Shown here: piece by piece, positions 1-9,139 of the stretch
Numbering within the stretch: the first letter of the stretch is position 1
Layout: the number at the start of each line of letters is the position of its first letter
Source of the DNA: Pelomonas sp. SE-A7
GTDB lineage: Bacteria; Pseudomonadota; Gammaproteobacteria; Burkholderiales; Burkholderiaceae_C
Reading direction: 5' to 3'
NCBI RefSeq assembly: GCF_030345705.1
Contig: NZ_JAUASW010000002.1
Span: 186,001-250,000, forward strand
Length of the DNA: 64,000 bases
Notes under the pieces: generated by a model
The model's input: the letters and a program-made list of their open reading frames with translations, nothing else
Databases searched by the model: none
What the model was told of the DNA's origin: nothing
Made by a program: the position numbers and the translations under genes

Positions 1-596
1 CGCAGGCCGATCAGGTTGAGGCCACGGGCCGACAGCGGATGACCGTCGACCATCATGAAAGGCGGCACGTCCTGCGAAACATGGGCCTGGAAGCCGATCA
101 TCGCGTGGTCGCCAATGCGCATGCGCTGCAGCACGCCGGTGAGGCCGCCTATGGTGACCCAGTCGCCCACCTGCACATGGCCGGCCAGCGTGGCGCCATT
201 GGCCAGCACGCATTGGTTGCCCAGCACCACGTCATGGGCCAGGTGCACGTAGGCCATGATCCAGTTGTCGTCGCCGACCTTGGTCTCGCCCCGGTCCTGC
301 ACCGTGCCTATGTTGAAGGTGCAGAACTCACGCACAGTATTGCGGTCGCCTATCACCAGCGTGGTGGGCTCGCCGGCGTACTTCTTGTCCTGGTTGGCCG
401 CGCCAATCGAGCTGAACTGGAAGAAGCGGTTGTCGCGGCCAATGGTCGTGTGGCCTTCGATCACCACATGGGGGCCGACGACGGTGCCGGCGCCAATGCG
501 CACATGGGGGCCGATCAGCGTGTAGGCGCCGACCTCGACCGAGCCGTCCAGCTCGGCCGCCGGATCGATGATCGCGGTCGGATGGATGCGGCTCAT
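1..596 (-). CDS. lpxA: UDP-N-acetylglucosamine acyltransferase (partial)
   Basis: This enzyme performs the first step of lipid A synthesis, moving a 3-hydroxyacyl chain from ACP to UDP-GlcNAc in the cytoplasm. About 198 residues are visible from the ATG (reading MSRIHPTAIID); the C-terminus runs off the window. The sequence is a left-handed beta-helix of hexapeptide repeats (IGPHVRIGAG, VVGPHVVIEG). The catalytic histidine lies in the LAHDVVLGN segment near residue 121, followed by the ATLAGHVQVGD turn typical of LpxA. It is the last visible gene of the lpxD-fabZ-lpxA cluster and starts 7 bases after the fabZ stop, so it is probably co-transcribed. lpxB would be expected next, outside the window. 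Confidence 0.95.
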   Translation of the reverse strand, partial: MSRIHPTAIIDPAAELDGSVEVGAYTLIGPHVRIGAGTVVGPHVVIEGHTTIGRDNRFFQFSSIGAANQDKKYAGEPTTLVIGDRNTVREFCTFNIGTVQDRGETKVGDDNWIMAYVHLAHDVVLGNQCVLANGATLAGHVQVGDWVTIGGLTGVLQRMRIGDHAMIGFQAHVSQDVPPFMMVDGHPLSARGLNLIGL

Positions 597-603
597 GGAC
601 GTA

Positions 604-1059
604 TCAGGCCTCGATACGACGCATCGTGCACATCAGCTGCGCCTCGGCGGCGACTTCCTCGCCGACCAGGACCTTGCCGCTGAACTTGTAGATGCCGGCC
701 TTGGCGCGCTCCAGGGTCACGTCCAGGAACAGCTGATCGCCGGGCTCGACCGGACGCTTGAAGCGGGCGCCGTCGATGCCGGCGAAATAGACCACCGACT
801 TGTCGTCCAGCTCCATGTCGGCACTGACCAGGGCCAGCAGCGTGGCCGCCTGGGCCAGGGCCTCGATCATCAGCACGCCGGGCATCACGGGACGATGCGG
901 GAAATGGCCGTTGAAATGCGGCTCGTTGATGCTGACGTTCTTCAGTGCGCGGATGTACTTGCCCTTCTCAATCGTCAGCACGCGATCCACCAGCAGGATC
1001 GGGTAACGGTGGGGCAGCTTCTTCAGGATCTGGTGGATGTCCAACATCGTCTCGTTCAT
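604..1059 (-). CDS. fabZ: 3-hydroxyacyl-ACP dehydratase FabZ
   Basis: FabZ dehydrates beta-hydroxyacyl-ACP in type II fatty acid synthesis and competes with LpxA/LpxD for 3-hydroxyacyl-ACP. The protein is 151 residues, a normal length. The hot-dog fold signature is clear: LPHRYPILLVDRV near the start, then GHFPHRPVMPG with the catalytic His52 and the catalytic Glu66 in MIEALAQ. I chose the ATG at 1059 (MNETMLDIHQ) because GGAGAAG lies just upstream and the ATG overlaps the lpxD stop as ATGA. A longer frame upstream of this ATG only covers lpxD sequence. Confidence 0.97.
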   Translation of the reverse strand: MNETMLDIHQILKKLPHRYPILLVDRVLTIEKGKYIRALKNVSINEPHFNGHFPHRPVMPGVLMIEALAQAATLLALVSADMELDDKSVVYFAGIDGARFKRPVEPGDQLFLDVTLERAKAGIYKFSGKVLVGEEVAAEAQLMCTMRRIEA

Positions 1060-2090
1060 TTTGAATTCTTCTCCAGGGCGCGGACTCGCTCGCGCAGGGC
1101 GTGGAGTTGGCGCAGCGTGGCCGCGTTTTTCTCCCAGCTGGCATTTTCGTCGAAGGGGAACATGCCGCTGTAGACCCCCGGCTTGTTGACCGAACGCGTG
1201 ATGGCCGTGCCGGCGGAAACATGGACACCGTCGACCAGGCTCAGGTGGCCCAGGATGATGGCCGCGCCGCCGACTGTGCAATGCTTGCCAATCACCGCAC
1301 TGCCCGCCACGCCGACGCAGCCGGCCATGGCCGTGTGCTCGCCTATGTGCACGTTATGGGCGATCTGGATCAGGTTGTCCAGCTTGACGCCGTTCTCGAT
1401 CACCGTGTCGCCCAGGGCGCCGCGGTCAATGCAGGTGTTGGCGCCTATCTCGACGTCATCGCCGATGCGCACCGCGCCCAGCTGCTCGATCTTGACCCAC
1501 TGGCCCTGGCTGGGCGCGAAGCCGAAGCCATCTGCGCCTATCACCACGCCGCCATGGACGATGCCGCGTTCGCCGATGCTGCAGTCGAAGCCCAGCGTGA
1601 CTCGCGCCGCCAGCCGGGTACCCGCACCAATGCGGGCATGGGCTTCGATCACGCAATGCGGTCCGATGCTGGCGCCGTCACCGATGACGGCACCGTCCTC
1701 GACGACGGCCAGGGCGCCGATGCTCACGCCGGCCCCGATCTGCGCCGTGGGCGCAATGACGGCCGAAGCGTGGATGGTGGCCGCGGCCTGGGGGCGCACG
1801 CGGCGGGCCCACCACTGGGTCAGCCGGGCGAAGTACAGGTAGGGGTCAGCGGTGACGATGGCGGCGCCACGGGCGGCGGCCGCTTCGGCCAGCGCCGGCG
1901 CCACGATCACGCAGGCAGCGCGGCTCTCAAGCAGCTGGGACTGATAGCGCGGATTGGCCAGGAAGGCCAGGGAATGCTCGCCGGCTTCGGCCAGCGGCTG
2001 CAGGGCCAGGATCTGCGTTGAGGGATCACCAAGAAGATCGCCGCCCAAGGCGGCGATGACTTCAGCCAGCGTGGTGGCGGTGGCGGCCAC
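1056..2090 (-). CDS. lpxD: UDP-3-O-(3-hydroxyacyl)glucosamine N-acyltransferase LpxD
   Basis: LpxD adds the second 3-hydroxyacyl chain, to the amino group of UDP-3-O-acyl-glucosamine, in the third step of lipid A synthesis. The 344-residue protein has the N-terminal uridine-binding domain (about 1-100), a run of hexapeptide repeats (about 100-300) with the histidine-rich AHNVHIGEHTAMAGCVG stretch, and a C-terminal helix rich in Leu/Arg. The start is a GTG (reading MAATATTLAEV), 15 bases after the skp stop. The stop overlaps the fabZ start by four bases, which suggests translational coupling. Confidence 0.96.
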   Translation of the reverse strand: MAATATTLAEVIAALGGDLLGDPSTQILALQPLAEAGEHSLAFLANPRYQSQLLESRAACVIVAPALAEAAAARGAAIVTADPYLYFARLTQWWARRVRPQAAATIHASAVIAPTAQIGAGVSIGALAVVEDGAVIGDGASIGPHCVIEAHARIGAGTRLAARVTLGFDCSIGERGIVHGGVVIGADGFGFAPSQGQWVKIEQLGAVRIGDDVEIGANTCIDRGALGDTVIENGVKLDNLIQIAHNVHIGEHTAMAGCVGVAGSAVIGKHCTVGGAAIILGHLSLVDGVHVSAGTAITRSVNKPGVYSGMFPFDENASWEKNAATLRQLHALRERVRALEKNSK

Positions 2091-2105
2091 TCAGTCAGGC
2101 CCTTG

Positions 2106-2615
2106 TCACTTCTGGGCGTTGAGCACGTCGATCACCTTCTTGGTGATGTCGACGCGCGGGCCGGCCATGATGGCGTCCTGCAGGATCAGGTCGTACTTGT
2201 CGGCATCGAACACCTGCTTCACCGCACGGTTGGCGCGGTCCAGGATGTTGGCCATTTCCTCGTTCTGGCGGCGGACGAAGTCTTCCTTCAGCTCGCGCTG
2301 CTTGCGCTGCAGGCTCAGGCCCTCTTCGGAGAGATTGCGCTGGCGCTTGATGCGCTCGTTCTCGCTGAGGCTCGGGGCTTCCTTGTCCAGCTTCTCTTCA
2401 GCCTGGCGCAGCTTGGTCTCGACGTCCTTGAGATCCTTGTCGCGCTTGCTGAATTCGGCCTGCAAGCGCTGCTCGGCGGCCTTGGCCGCATTGCTTTCAC
2501 GCGTGAGGCGCTCGGTGTTCACATAGCCGATCTTCAGTTCCTGGGCCTGAGCCGACAGGCTGGTCACGGTGGCGACGGCAGCCACGGCCATCGCAAAAAG
2601 CAGCTTGCTCTTCAT
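2106..2615 (-). CDS. skp: Periplasmic chaperone Skp/OmpH
   Basis: Skp is a trimeric periplasmic holdase that carries unfolded outer-membrane proteins to the BAM complex. The 169-residue precursor begins with a signal peptide (MKSKLLFAMAVAAVATVT, cleaved after SAQAQ). It continues with the IGYVNTERL strand and then a long charged coiled coil rich in Glu, Lys, Arg and Gln (about 45-130), as expected for the tentacle arms. Its ATG overlaps the bamA stop by one base (TGATG). It therefore lies directly downstream of the machine it serves, the usual proteobacterial arrangement. Confidence 0.95.
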   Translation of the reverse strand: MKSKLLFAMAVAAVATVTSLSAQAQELKIGYVNTERLTRESNAAKAAEQRLQAEFSKRDKDLKDVETKLRQAEEKLDKEAPSLSENERIKRQRNLSEEGLSLQRKQRELKEDFVRRQNEEMANILDRANRAVKQVFDADKYDLILQDAIMAGPRVDITKKVIDVLNAQK

Positions 2616-4969
2616 CAGAATGCAGTCCCGATCTGGAATTGGAATTTCTCGATTCTATCTTTGCCGTACTTGCGCACCGGCACGCCATAGCTGAGGCGCA
2701 GCGGGCCCATGGGCGACATCCACGAAAGGCCGATACCGGCCGAGGCGCGAATCATGTCGGGACCATCGATCAGATTGCCATTGCGGCCCTTGCTGTCGCG
2801 GTCCCAGCGCAGCTTGGTGTAGTCAGCCCAGACGCCACCGGCGTCCACAAATCCGAAGAGTCGGAAGGTCTTGTCATTGCCACTGCCTGGCACCGGCAGG
2901 TAGAGCTCGGCATTCAGGTTGACGCGGCGATTGCCGCCGGAATAGGAACCGGTCACGTCGACCGGACCCAGCGACCCGGCCTCGAACACGCGGATCGAAC
3001 CGAGGCCGCCGGCATAGAAGTTCTTGAAGATCGGGTATTCGTACTTGCCGAGGCCGGCGCCATAGCCGATTTCACCGTTGATCATCAGGGTGAACTTGGG
3101 ACCGTAGACCTGGAAGAACTGCTGGTACTGCAGGTTGGCACGCAGATAGCGCAGGTCGCCGCCCGGGCTCAGCTCGAAATTGGCGCGCTGGTACTTGCCG
3201 GCCATGGGTGACAGCACGCTGTCACGGTTGTCGCGCTGCCAACCAATCGTCAGCGGGAAGGCGTTGCTCTTCTGGCCATTCTGGTGGCGGTACAGGAAGT
3301 AGCTGTTGGGCAGGCCGGCCGAGGTGGTGATCTTGGTCTCTTCGTAGCCGGCGCCGAAGAAGACCGTGTCTTCTTCGGAGAATGGCACGCCGAAGCGCAG
3401 GTTGCCGCCGTGCGTGACCAGTTGGTAGAACTCGCCCAGCGTGTTCAGCGGCTTGGTCGTGCGGTAGAACACATCGAAGGCGCGCGAGATGCCGTCCACC
3501 GTGTAGTACGGGTCCACCGTGCTGAAGGTCAGCGCGCGGCCGGTCTTGGCCGTGTTGACTTCGACGCCCAGGTAGTTGCCTGAGCCGAACACGTTGTCCT
3601 GACGGATCGAGCCGGTCAGCGACATGCCCATCTGGCTGGAGTAGCCGGCGCCGACCATGATGTTGCCGGTCGGACGTTCGGTCACCGTCATCACCACATC
3701 GACCTGGTCCTGCGCGCCCGGCACTTCATTGGTCTCGAAGTTGACGTCCTTGAAGTAGCCCAGCCGCTCGACGCGATCGCGCGAGGCCTTGATGCGCTGG
3801 CCGTCGTACCAGGCCGATTCGAACTGGCGGAACTCGCGGCGGATGACTTCGTCACGGGTACGCGTATTGCCCGAGACGATCATCTTGCGCACATAGACAC
3901 GGCGCTGCGGGTCGGCCACGAAAGTCACCGTCACGCGGCCGGTCGTGCGGTCGATCTCCTGGCGGCTGTCGGCCCGCGCGAACGCATAGCCGTAGGTGCC
4001 GTACAGGTCGGTGAAGTTGCGCGTCGTGGCATTGACCGCTTCCAGGCGATAGGGCTCGCCAGGCTTGAGCGCGATCAGGCGCTTGAATTCCTCGTCGCGG
4101 CCCAGGAACTCGCCTTCCATCTTCACGTCGGTCACGATGAAGGGCTGGCCCTCGCGCACGGTGATGGCGACGTTGATGTGCTGCTTGTCCGGCGAGATCG
4201 TCACCTGGGTCGATTCGACGGCGAAGTCCAGGTAGCCGCGGTTCAGGTAGTACGAACGAATCGTCTGCAGGTCCGCATCGAGCTTGGTGCGCGAATAGCG
4301 GTCGGTCTTGGTGTACCAGGTCAGCCAGCCGGTCGTCGTCTGCTCCAGCAGGCCCAGCAGCGTGCTCTCGGAGAACACCTTGCTGCCCAGGATGCGGATC
4401 TCGCCGATCTTGGCCGGGTCGCCTTCAACCACGGTGAAAGCCACGTTGACGCGGTTGCGCTCAAGCGGCGTGATCGTGGTCGTGACCTGGGCGCCGTAGA
4501 GGCTACGGGTCAAGTATTGGCGCTTGAGCTCCTGTTCGGCGCGATCGGCCAAGGCCTTGTCGAAGGCCTTGCCTTCGCCGATGCCCACGTCCTTCAGCGA
4601 CTTGGACAGCGCCTCGGTGTCGAATTCCTTCAGGCCGATGAAGCTGACGTTGGCGATGATGGGGCGCTCTTCGATCACCACCACGACGGTCGAGCCGTCG
4701 ATGTTGATCTTGACGTCCTTGAACAGGCCGGTAGCGAACAGGGCGCGCAGCGCGGCGGCACCCTTTTCGTCGTTGTAGGTATCGCCGATCCGGAACGGCA
4801 GCGATGCGAACACCGTGCCCGGGTCGGTGCGCTGTGCGCCCTCGACTCGGATGTCCTTGAGGACGAAGGGATCGATGGCCCAGGCCGAACCGGAGTACAG
4901 GGCAACGGCAAGCGCCAAGGTCAGGGCTGACGGGCGCAGGCTCGCGCGGTGACTATTCATCAGGGACAT
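2615..4969 (-). CDS. bamA: Outer-membrane protein assembly factor BamA
   Basis: BamA is the central Omp85 subunit that folds and inserts beta-barrels into the outer membrane. The 784-residue precursor has a signal peptide ending GSAWA, five POTRA repeats (about 30-430; the first starts FVLKDIRVEGAQR) and a C-terminal 16-strand barrel ending in FQFQIGTAF with the terminal aromatic residue of outer-membrane proteins. The conserved loop-6 motif, usually VRGF/Y, reads IRVF here (in GLGSIRVFEAGSLGP), so the glycine is replaced by valine; the arginine is kept. A second ATG (MNSHRA) three codons in is an equally plausible start. Neither ATG has a strong ribosome binding site. Confidence 0.97.
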   Translation of the reverse strand: MSLMNSHRASLRPSALTLALAVALYSGSAWAIDPFVLKDIRVEGAQRTDPGTVFASLPFRIGDTYNDEKGAAALRALFATGLFKDVKINIDGSTVVVVIEERPIIANVSFIGLKEFDTEALSKSLKDVGIGEGKAFDKALADRAEQELKRQYLTRSLYGAQVTTTITPLERNRVNVAFTVVEGDPAKIGEIRILGSKVFSESTLLGLLEQTTTGWLTWYTKTDRYSRTKLDADLQTIRSYYLNRGYLDFAVESTQVTISPDKQHINVAITVREGQPFIVTDVKMEGEFLGRDEEFKRLIALKPGEPYRLEAVNATTRNFTDLYGTYGYAFARADSRQEIDRTTGRVTVTFVADPQRRVYVRKMIVSGNTRTRDEVIRREFRQFESAWYDGQRIKASRDRVERLGYFKDVNFETNEVPGAQDQVDVVMTVTERPTGNIMVGAGYSSQMGMSLTGSIRQDNVFGSGNYLGVEVNTAKTGRALTFSTVDPYYTVDGISRAFDVFYRTTKPLNTLGEFYQLVTHGGNLRFGVPFSEEDTVFFGAGYEETKITTSAGLPNSYFLYRHQNGQKSNAFPLTIGWQRDNRDSVLSPMAGKYQRANFELSPGGDLRYLRANLQYQQFFQVYGPKFTLMINGEIGYGAGLGKYEYPIFKNFYAGGLGSIRVFEAGSLGPVDVTGSYSGGNRRVNLNAELYLPVPGSGNDKTFRLFGFVDAGGVWADYTKLRWDRDSKGRNGNLIDGPDMIRASAGIGLSWMSPMGPLRLSYGVPVRKYGKDRIEKFQFQIGTAF

Positions 4970-4981
4970 GCGAGAGGAAAT

Positions 4982-6355
4982 TCAGTGCAGACCCAGCAGG
5001 CGGGTCATATCGTTGGACAGGGCTAGAGCCATCATCAGCAGCAGAACGAAAGCGCCGGCGCGCTGCAGCTGCCTGTGCCACCACTCCGAGACGGGGCGAC
5101 CGCTCAGACCCTCGAAAAGATAATACATCAGGTGTCCCCCATCGAGCATCGGCAGCGGCAGCAGGTTGAGCACGCCGAGGCTGACGCTGACCAGGGCCAG
5201 GAAGGCCAGGAACTGCGTGGGGCCGAGCTGGACGCTCTGGCCGGCCTGCTCGGCAATCGTGAAAGGGCCGCTCAGATTCTTCAGCGAAGCCTCGCCGATC
5301 AACATGCGACCCAGCATGCGCAGCGTCAGCGCGGACAGCTCCCAGGTACGGCTGGCACCATTTGCGAGGCCGTCGACGAAGCCCCGCTGGACCAGCACCC
5401 GCTCGGCCCGGCCACTCAGCGGTGCGTCGATACGGCCAAACGTCTGCCCGTTCTGCGTGGCGACGGCGGGCACGACCTCGGCCTCCAGTACCTGGCCCCG
5501 CCGCTCGATGCGGAACAGCAAGGGTCGGCCCTTGTCGCCGTCCACCGCACCCCGAACAGCTGCAACCATGGCAGCGCCATCGGCCACGGCGCGGCCGTCG
5601 ATGCTCAGCACCTTGTCGCCTGCCTGAAGCCCGGCACGCGCAGCCGCACCGTCGGGCCCCGGCGCACCGAGTACCACCTCGACATAAGGACGGCTGATGC
5701 CGACCTTGTTCAGCACGCTGGCATTGATTTCGCGCGTGGCCAGAGCCTCTGTGTCCAGCACCCGCACGCGGCGGCCATGCCCGGGCTCGCGCGTTGCCAG
5801 GTGCAGCTTGCCCCCTTGCGAAAGCGCACCTACCAGGTGCCAGTGCAGATCCGACAGGGTCTGCACCTGCTCCCAGGAATGGCCGTCCAGCGAGGCCTCC
5901 TGCACCAGCTCGCCGGCCTGCATGCCCGCGGCCTCGGCCAGGCTGCCTGCCGGCGGCGTGGCCAGCACCGGGCGAAGCTCCTCGACGCCCATCCAGCTGA
6001 CCCCGGCCAGCAGCACGATGGCCAGCAGAAAGTTGGCGACCGGGCCGGCGGCGACCACGGCGGCGCGCTGCCACAGCGGCTTGTTGTTGAAGGCCTGGTC
6101 TCGCAGCGACGGAGCCACCGGGCCTTCGCTCTCGTCCAGCATCCGTACATAGCCACCCAGCGGCAGCAAGGCCACGGTGAACTCGGTGCCGCCTGGCTCT
6201 GGCTGGCGGCGCCAGATCACGCGGCCGAAGCCAATAGAGAAGCGCAGCACCTTGATGCCGCAAGCTCGCGCCACACGGAAGTGGCCGTATTCGTGCACGA
6301 CGATCAGCACGCCCACGGTGAGGGCGAATCCGATGAGCTGGTAGAAGCCGATCAC
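4982..6355 (-). CDS. rseP: Site-2 intramembrane metalloprotease RseP
   Basis: RseP cleaves anti-sigma factors such as RseA within the inner membrane during the envelope stress response and also clears signal peptides. The zinc motif HEYGH sits in the first membrane segment (about residues 21-25). Two PDZ regions follow (about 110-290), and the second metal-binding motif is NLLPLPMLDGGHLMYY near the C-terminus. I chose the GTG at 6355 (reading VIGFYQLIGF), which overlaps the dxr stop as GTGA and gives 457 residues. A longer in-frame ATG exists but would add 28 non-conserved residues encoded inside dxr. Confidence 0.95.
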   Translation of the reverse strand: MIGFYQLIGFALTVGVLIVVHEYGHFRVARACGIKVLRFSIGFGRVIWRRQPEPGGTEFTVALLPLGGYVRMLDESEGPVAPSLRDQAFNNKPLWQRAAVVAAGPVANFLLAIVLLAGVSWMGVEELRPVLATPPAGSLAEAAGMQAGELVQEASLDGHSWEQVQTLSDLHWHLVGALSQGGKLHLATREPGHGRRVRVLDTEALATREINASVLNKVGISRPYVEVVLGAPGPDGAAARAGLQAGDKVLSIDGRAVADGAAMVAAVRGAVDGDKGRPLLFRIERRGQVLEAEVVPAVATQNGQTFGRIDAPLSGRAERVLVQRGFVDGLANGASRTWELSALTLRMLGRMLIGEASLKNLSGPFTIAEQAGQSVQLGPTQFLAFLALVSVSLGVLNLLPLPMLDGGHLMYYLFEGLSGRPVSEWWHRQLQRAGAFVLLLMMALALSNDMTRLLGLH

Positions 6356-7563
6356 GCGTGCAGCTCTTCTTGCATCAGCTGCAGCGCATGACGGCGCGCC
6401 CGCTGGTCCAGATTCAGCAGGCCCTCGACGCTGGCGCATTCGCCGGCCTCCGGCAGGACCTGCTCCAGCGTCTGGCGGTTGAGCTGGTGGATCTGGTCGA
6501 AGCGGATGCGGCGGTCCAGGAAGGCGGCCACCGCCTCTTCATTGGCGGCATTGAGCACGGCCGTCGAACCCTCGGCGCCGCGCAGGGCCTGCCAGGACAG
6601 GTGCAGGCCCGGGAAGCGGCGCTCGTCCGCCTCCTCGAAGCTGAGGCTGGCGCAGGCCAGCAGGTCCAGGCGCTTGGCGCCCGACTCCACCCGCTCGGGG
6701 AAGGACAGCGCGTAGGCAATGGGCACGCGCATGTCCGGCGTGCCCAGTTGGGCCAGCACCGACATGTCGCGGCAGACCACCATCGAATGAATGATGCTCT
6801 GCGGATGGATCAGGACCTTGACCTGCTCGGGCTGCAGGTTGAACAGCCAGCGCGCCTCGATCACCTCGAGCGCCTTGTTCATCATCGTGGCCGAATCGAC
6901 CGAGATCTTGCGGCCCATCACCCAGTTCGGATGGGCGCAGGCCTGCTCGGGCGTGACATCAGCCAGCGTGGATGGATCGCGCTGGCGGAAGGGGCCACCG
7001 GACGCCGTCAGCACGATGTGGTCGATGCGCTGGTGCCAGGCCGCGCGTTCTTCGGGCAGGCACTGGAAGATGGCCGAATGCTCGCTGTCCACCGGCAGCA
7101 GCGTGGCCCCGCCCTGCTCGACCGCCTGCATGAACAACGCGCCGCCCAGTACGATGGCTTCCTTGTTGGCCAGCATCAGGCGCTTGCCGGTCCGGGCCGC
7201 GGCCAGAGCCGGTGCGAGGCCGGCCGCACCAACGATAGCGGCCATCACGGCATCAACGTCCGGATGCGAAGCAATCTCGCAAAGCGCCTGGGCACCTTGC
7301 AGCACCTCGGTGCGCGAACCCTGGTCGCGCAGCAGGGAGCGCAGCTGAGCAGCCAGCGCCGCATCTGGCATCACGGCAAAGCGCGGCTTCCACTGCAGAC
7401 ATTGTGCGGCCAGTTCGTCGACCCGGCTCATCGCGCTGAGGGCAAACACCTCGTAGCGCCCCGGATGCCGGCCGATCACGTCCAGCGTGTTGGTGCCGAT
7501 GGAACCGGTGGAACCCAGCACCGAGACGCGCTGGGGTCGCGCAGACGGGGATTGAATGCTCAT
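6352..7563 (-). CDS. dxr: 1-deoxy-D-xylulose 5-phosphate reductoisomerase
   Basis: Dxr converts DXP to 2-C-methyl-D-erythritol 4-phosphate with NADPH, the committed step of the MEP isoprenoid pathway. The 403 residues include the NADPH-binding GSTGSIGTNTLDVI at about 16-29 and the substrate/metal region LPVDSEHSAIFQCL. The ATG overlaps the cdsA stop (ATGA) and the stop overlaps the rseP GTG, so translation is probably coupled along the operon. ispG (MEP pathway) and uppS (isoprenoid chain elongation) are also in this window. Confidence 0.97.
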   Translation of the reverse strand: MSIQSPSARPQRVSVLGSTGSIGTNTLDVIGRHPGRYEVFALSAMSRVDELAAQCLQWKPRFAVMPDAALAAQLRSLLRDQGSRTEVLQGAQALCEIASHPDVDAVMAAIVGAAGLAPALAAARTGKRLMLANKEAIVLGGALFMQAVEQGGATLLPVDSEHSAIFQCLPEERAAWHQRIDHIVLTASGGPFRQRDPSTLADVTPEQACAHPNWVMGRKISVDSATMMNKALEVIEARWLFNLQPEQVKVLIHPQSIIHSMVVCRDMSVLAQLGTPDMRVPIAYALSFPERVESGAKRLDLLACASLSFEEADERRFPGLHLSWQALRGAEGSTAVLNAANEEAVAAFLDRRIRFDQIHQLNRQTLEQVLPEAGECASVEGLLNLDQRARRHALQLMQEELHA

Positions 7564-8396
7564 AGGCTACTCAGCGCCAATGCCAGCGGGAAGACCGGCA
7601 GCAGCGCATCGACTCGGTCCAGCACGCCGCCGTGGCCGGGCAGCAGCTGGCTGCTGTCCTTGGCGCCAACGGCGCGCTTGATCAGCGATTCGAACAGATC
7701 GCCAACGACACTCATCGCAGCAAGGAATATCAGGGCCAGCAGGTTCACCAGCCAGCCCTGGCGCTGCAACAGCTGGAACAGGCTGGGCGAATCGATGCTC
7801 AGCCTGGGCTCGATCACCCCGGTCCACAGCACGGACAGCAGCAGCACGCCGGCCATGCCGGTCCAGACGCCCTCCCAGCTCTTGCCCGGCGAGATCGCCG
7901 GCGCCAGCTTGCGCTTGCCCATGGTGCGGCCGCCGAAATAGGCCGCGACATCGGCCATCCAGACTAGGCAGAAGATGGACAGGATGAAATTGATGCCCTG
8001 GGCCTTGGCCTGGGCGATGGCCAGCCAGGCGGCCCACAGGGCCACGGCCCCGAGCACCAGGCGGAGAGCCAAGGCGATCTTGGGCCAGCCGGCAACGCCA
8101 CTGCGCAGAGCCTGCGCGCCACCCAGCACCCACAGGGCACCGGCAATCCACCAGCACCAGGCTGGCGGCGCAGCAAGACCCAAGGCCAGCAGCGTCCCAC
8201 CACAAGCGGCTGCGATCAGGCCGCCAAAGGCCAGGGACGGCACCCGGGCCAGGCCGTTGAGCTTGGCCCATTCCCAGCCGCCGGCACCGATCATCACCAG
8301 GGTCAGCATCGCGAAAGGCCAGGGCGAGGCTGCGAACAGGGCCGGAAGCAGCACCGCCAGCAGGACGATGGCCGTGATCACGCGGGTGCGCAGCAT
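7560..8396 (-). CDS. cdsA: Phosphatidate cytidylyltransferase CdsA
   Basis: CdsA makes CDP-diacylglycerol from phosphatidate and CTP, the precursor of all membrane phospholipids. The 278-residue protein has about eight hydrophobic membrane segments starting with VITAIVLLAVLLPALFA. The family signature is intact near the C-terminus: SVVGDLFESLIKR, then AKDSSQLLPGHGGVLDRVD with the Mg-binding Asp residues. It starts 6 bases after the uppS stop and overlaps dxr by four bases. Confidence 0.96.
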   Translation of the reverse strand: MLRTRVITAIVLLAVLLPALFAASPWPFAMLTLVMIGAGGWEWAKLNGLARVPSLAFGGLIAAACGGTLLALGLAAPPAWCWWIAGALWVLGGAQALRSGVAGWPKIALALRLVLGAVALWAAWLAIAQAKAQGINFILSIFCLVWMADVAAYFGGRTMGKRKLAPAISPGKSWEGVWTGMAGVLLLSVLWTGVIEPRLSIDSPSLFQLLQRQGWLVNLLALIFLAAMSVVGDLFESLIKRAVGAKDSSQLLPGHGGVLDRVDALLPVFPLALALSSL

Positions 8397-8402
8397 GGAG
8401 CT

Positions 8403-9134
8403 TCAGACGCCGGCCAGGGCCGGGCTTTCCTTGACGCCACCGAAGCGGCGATCGCGCTCGCGGAAGGCCTCGATGGCGGCGTCGAGTTGAACCGCACCAA
8501 ACTCCGGCCATAGGCAATCGGAGAACACGAATTCCGTATAGGCGACCTGCCAGAGAAGGAAATTGCTGATGCGCACCTCGCCACCGGTGCGGATGAACAG
8601 ATCCGGATCCGGCGCGTAGTTCATGGCCATGAACCCGGACAGACGCGCCTCGGTCAGCTCCTGCGGCGACACGCCGGCTTCCATGGCAGCCTTGCAGGCT
8701 TGGACGATGTCCCAGCGGCCACCATAGTTGAAGGCCACGGACAGCGTCAGCTTCTTGTTGTCCTTGGTGCGGGTCTCGGCTTCATTCCAGGCATTGCGCA
8801 GTTTCTCGGACACGGCCTCGCGGTCGCCGACGATGCGGATGCGAACGCCCATGGCGCCGATGCGCGCCAGGTAGCGGGAAACAGCGGCCAGTACCAGACC
8901 CATCAGACCGGAGACCTCGTCGCTGGATCGCTTCCAGTTCTCGCTCGAGAAGGCAAAGACGGTCAGGTACTCGATCTCACGATCAATGCAGGCCTGGATC
9001 ACGTTGACCAGGGCGTCCACGCCTTGCTTGTGACCGAAGAAGCGCGGCAGGAAGCGCTTCTTGGCCCAGCGGCCATTGCCATCCATGACGATGGCGACAT
9101 GGCGGGGCACCGCCTTGCTTGTACTCTCGCTCAC
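8403..9134 (-). CDS. uppS: Undecaprenyl diphosphate synthase UppS (cis-prenyltransferase)
   Basis: UppS adds eight isopentenyl units to farnesyl diphosphate, making the C55 lipid carrier for peptidoglycan and other polymers. The 243 residues contain HVAIVMDGNGRWAKKR with catalytic Asp18, FAFSSENWKR, and the C-terminal DLFIRTGGEVRISNFLLWQ motif (family consensus RTGGExRxSNF). The start is a GTG (reading MSESTSKAV), 5 bases after the frr stop; no convincing ribosome binding site is visible, which fits coupling to frr. Confidence 0.96.
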   Translation of the reverse strand: MSESTSKAVPRHVAIVMDGNGRWAKKRFLPRFFGHKQGVDALVNVIQACIDREIEYLTVFAFSSENWKRSSDEVSGLMGLVLAAVSRYLARIGAMGVRIRIVGDREAVSEKLRNAWNEAETRTKDNKKLTLSVAFNYGGRWDIVQACKAAMEAGVSPQELTEARLSGFMAMNYAPDPDLFIRTGGEVRISNFLLWQVAYTEFVFSDCLWPEFGAVQLDAAIEAFRERDRRFGGVKESPALAGV

Positions 9135-9139
9135 GGGAC

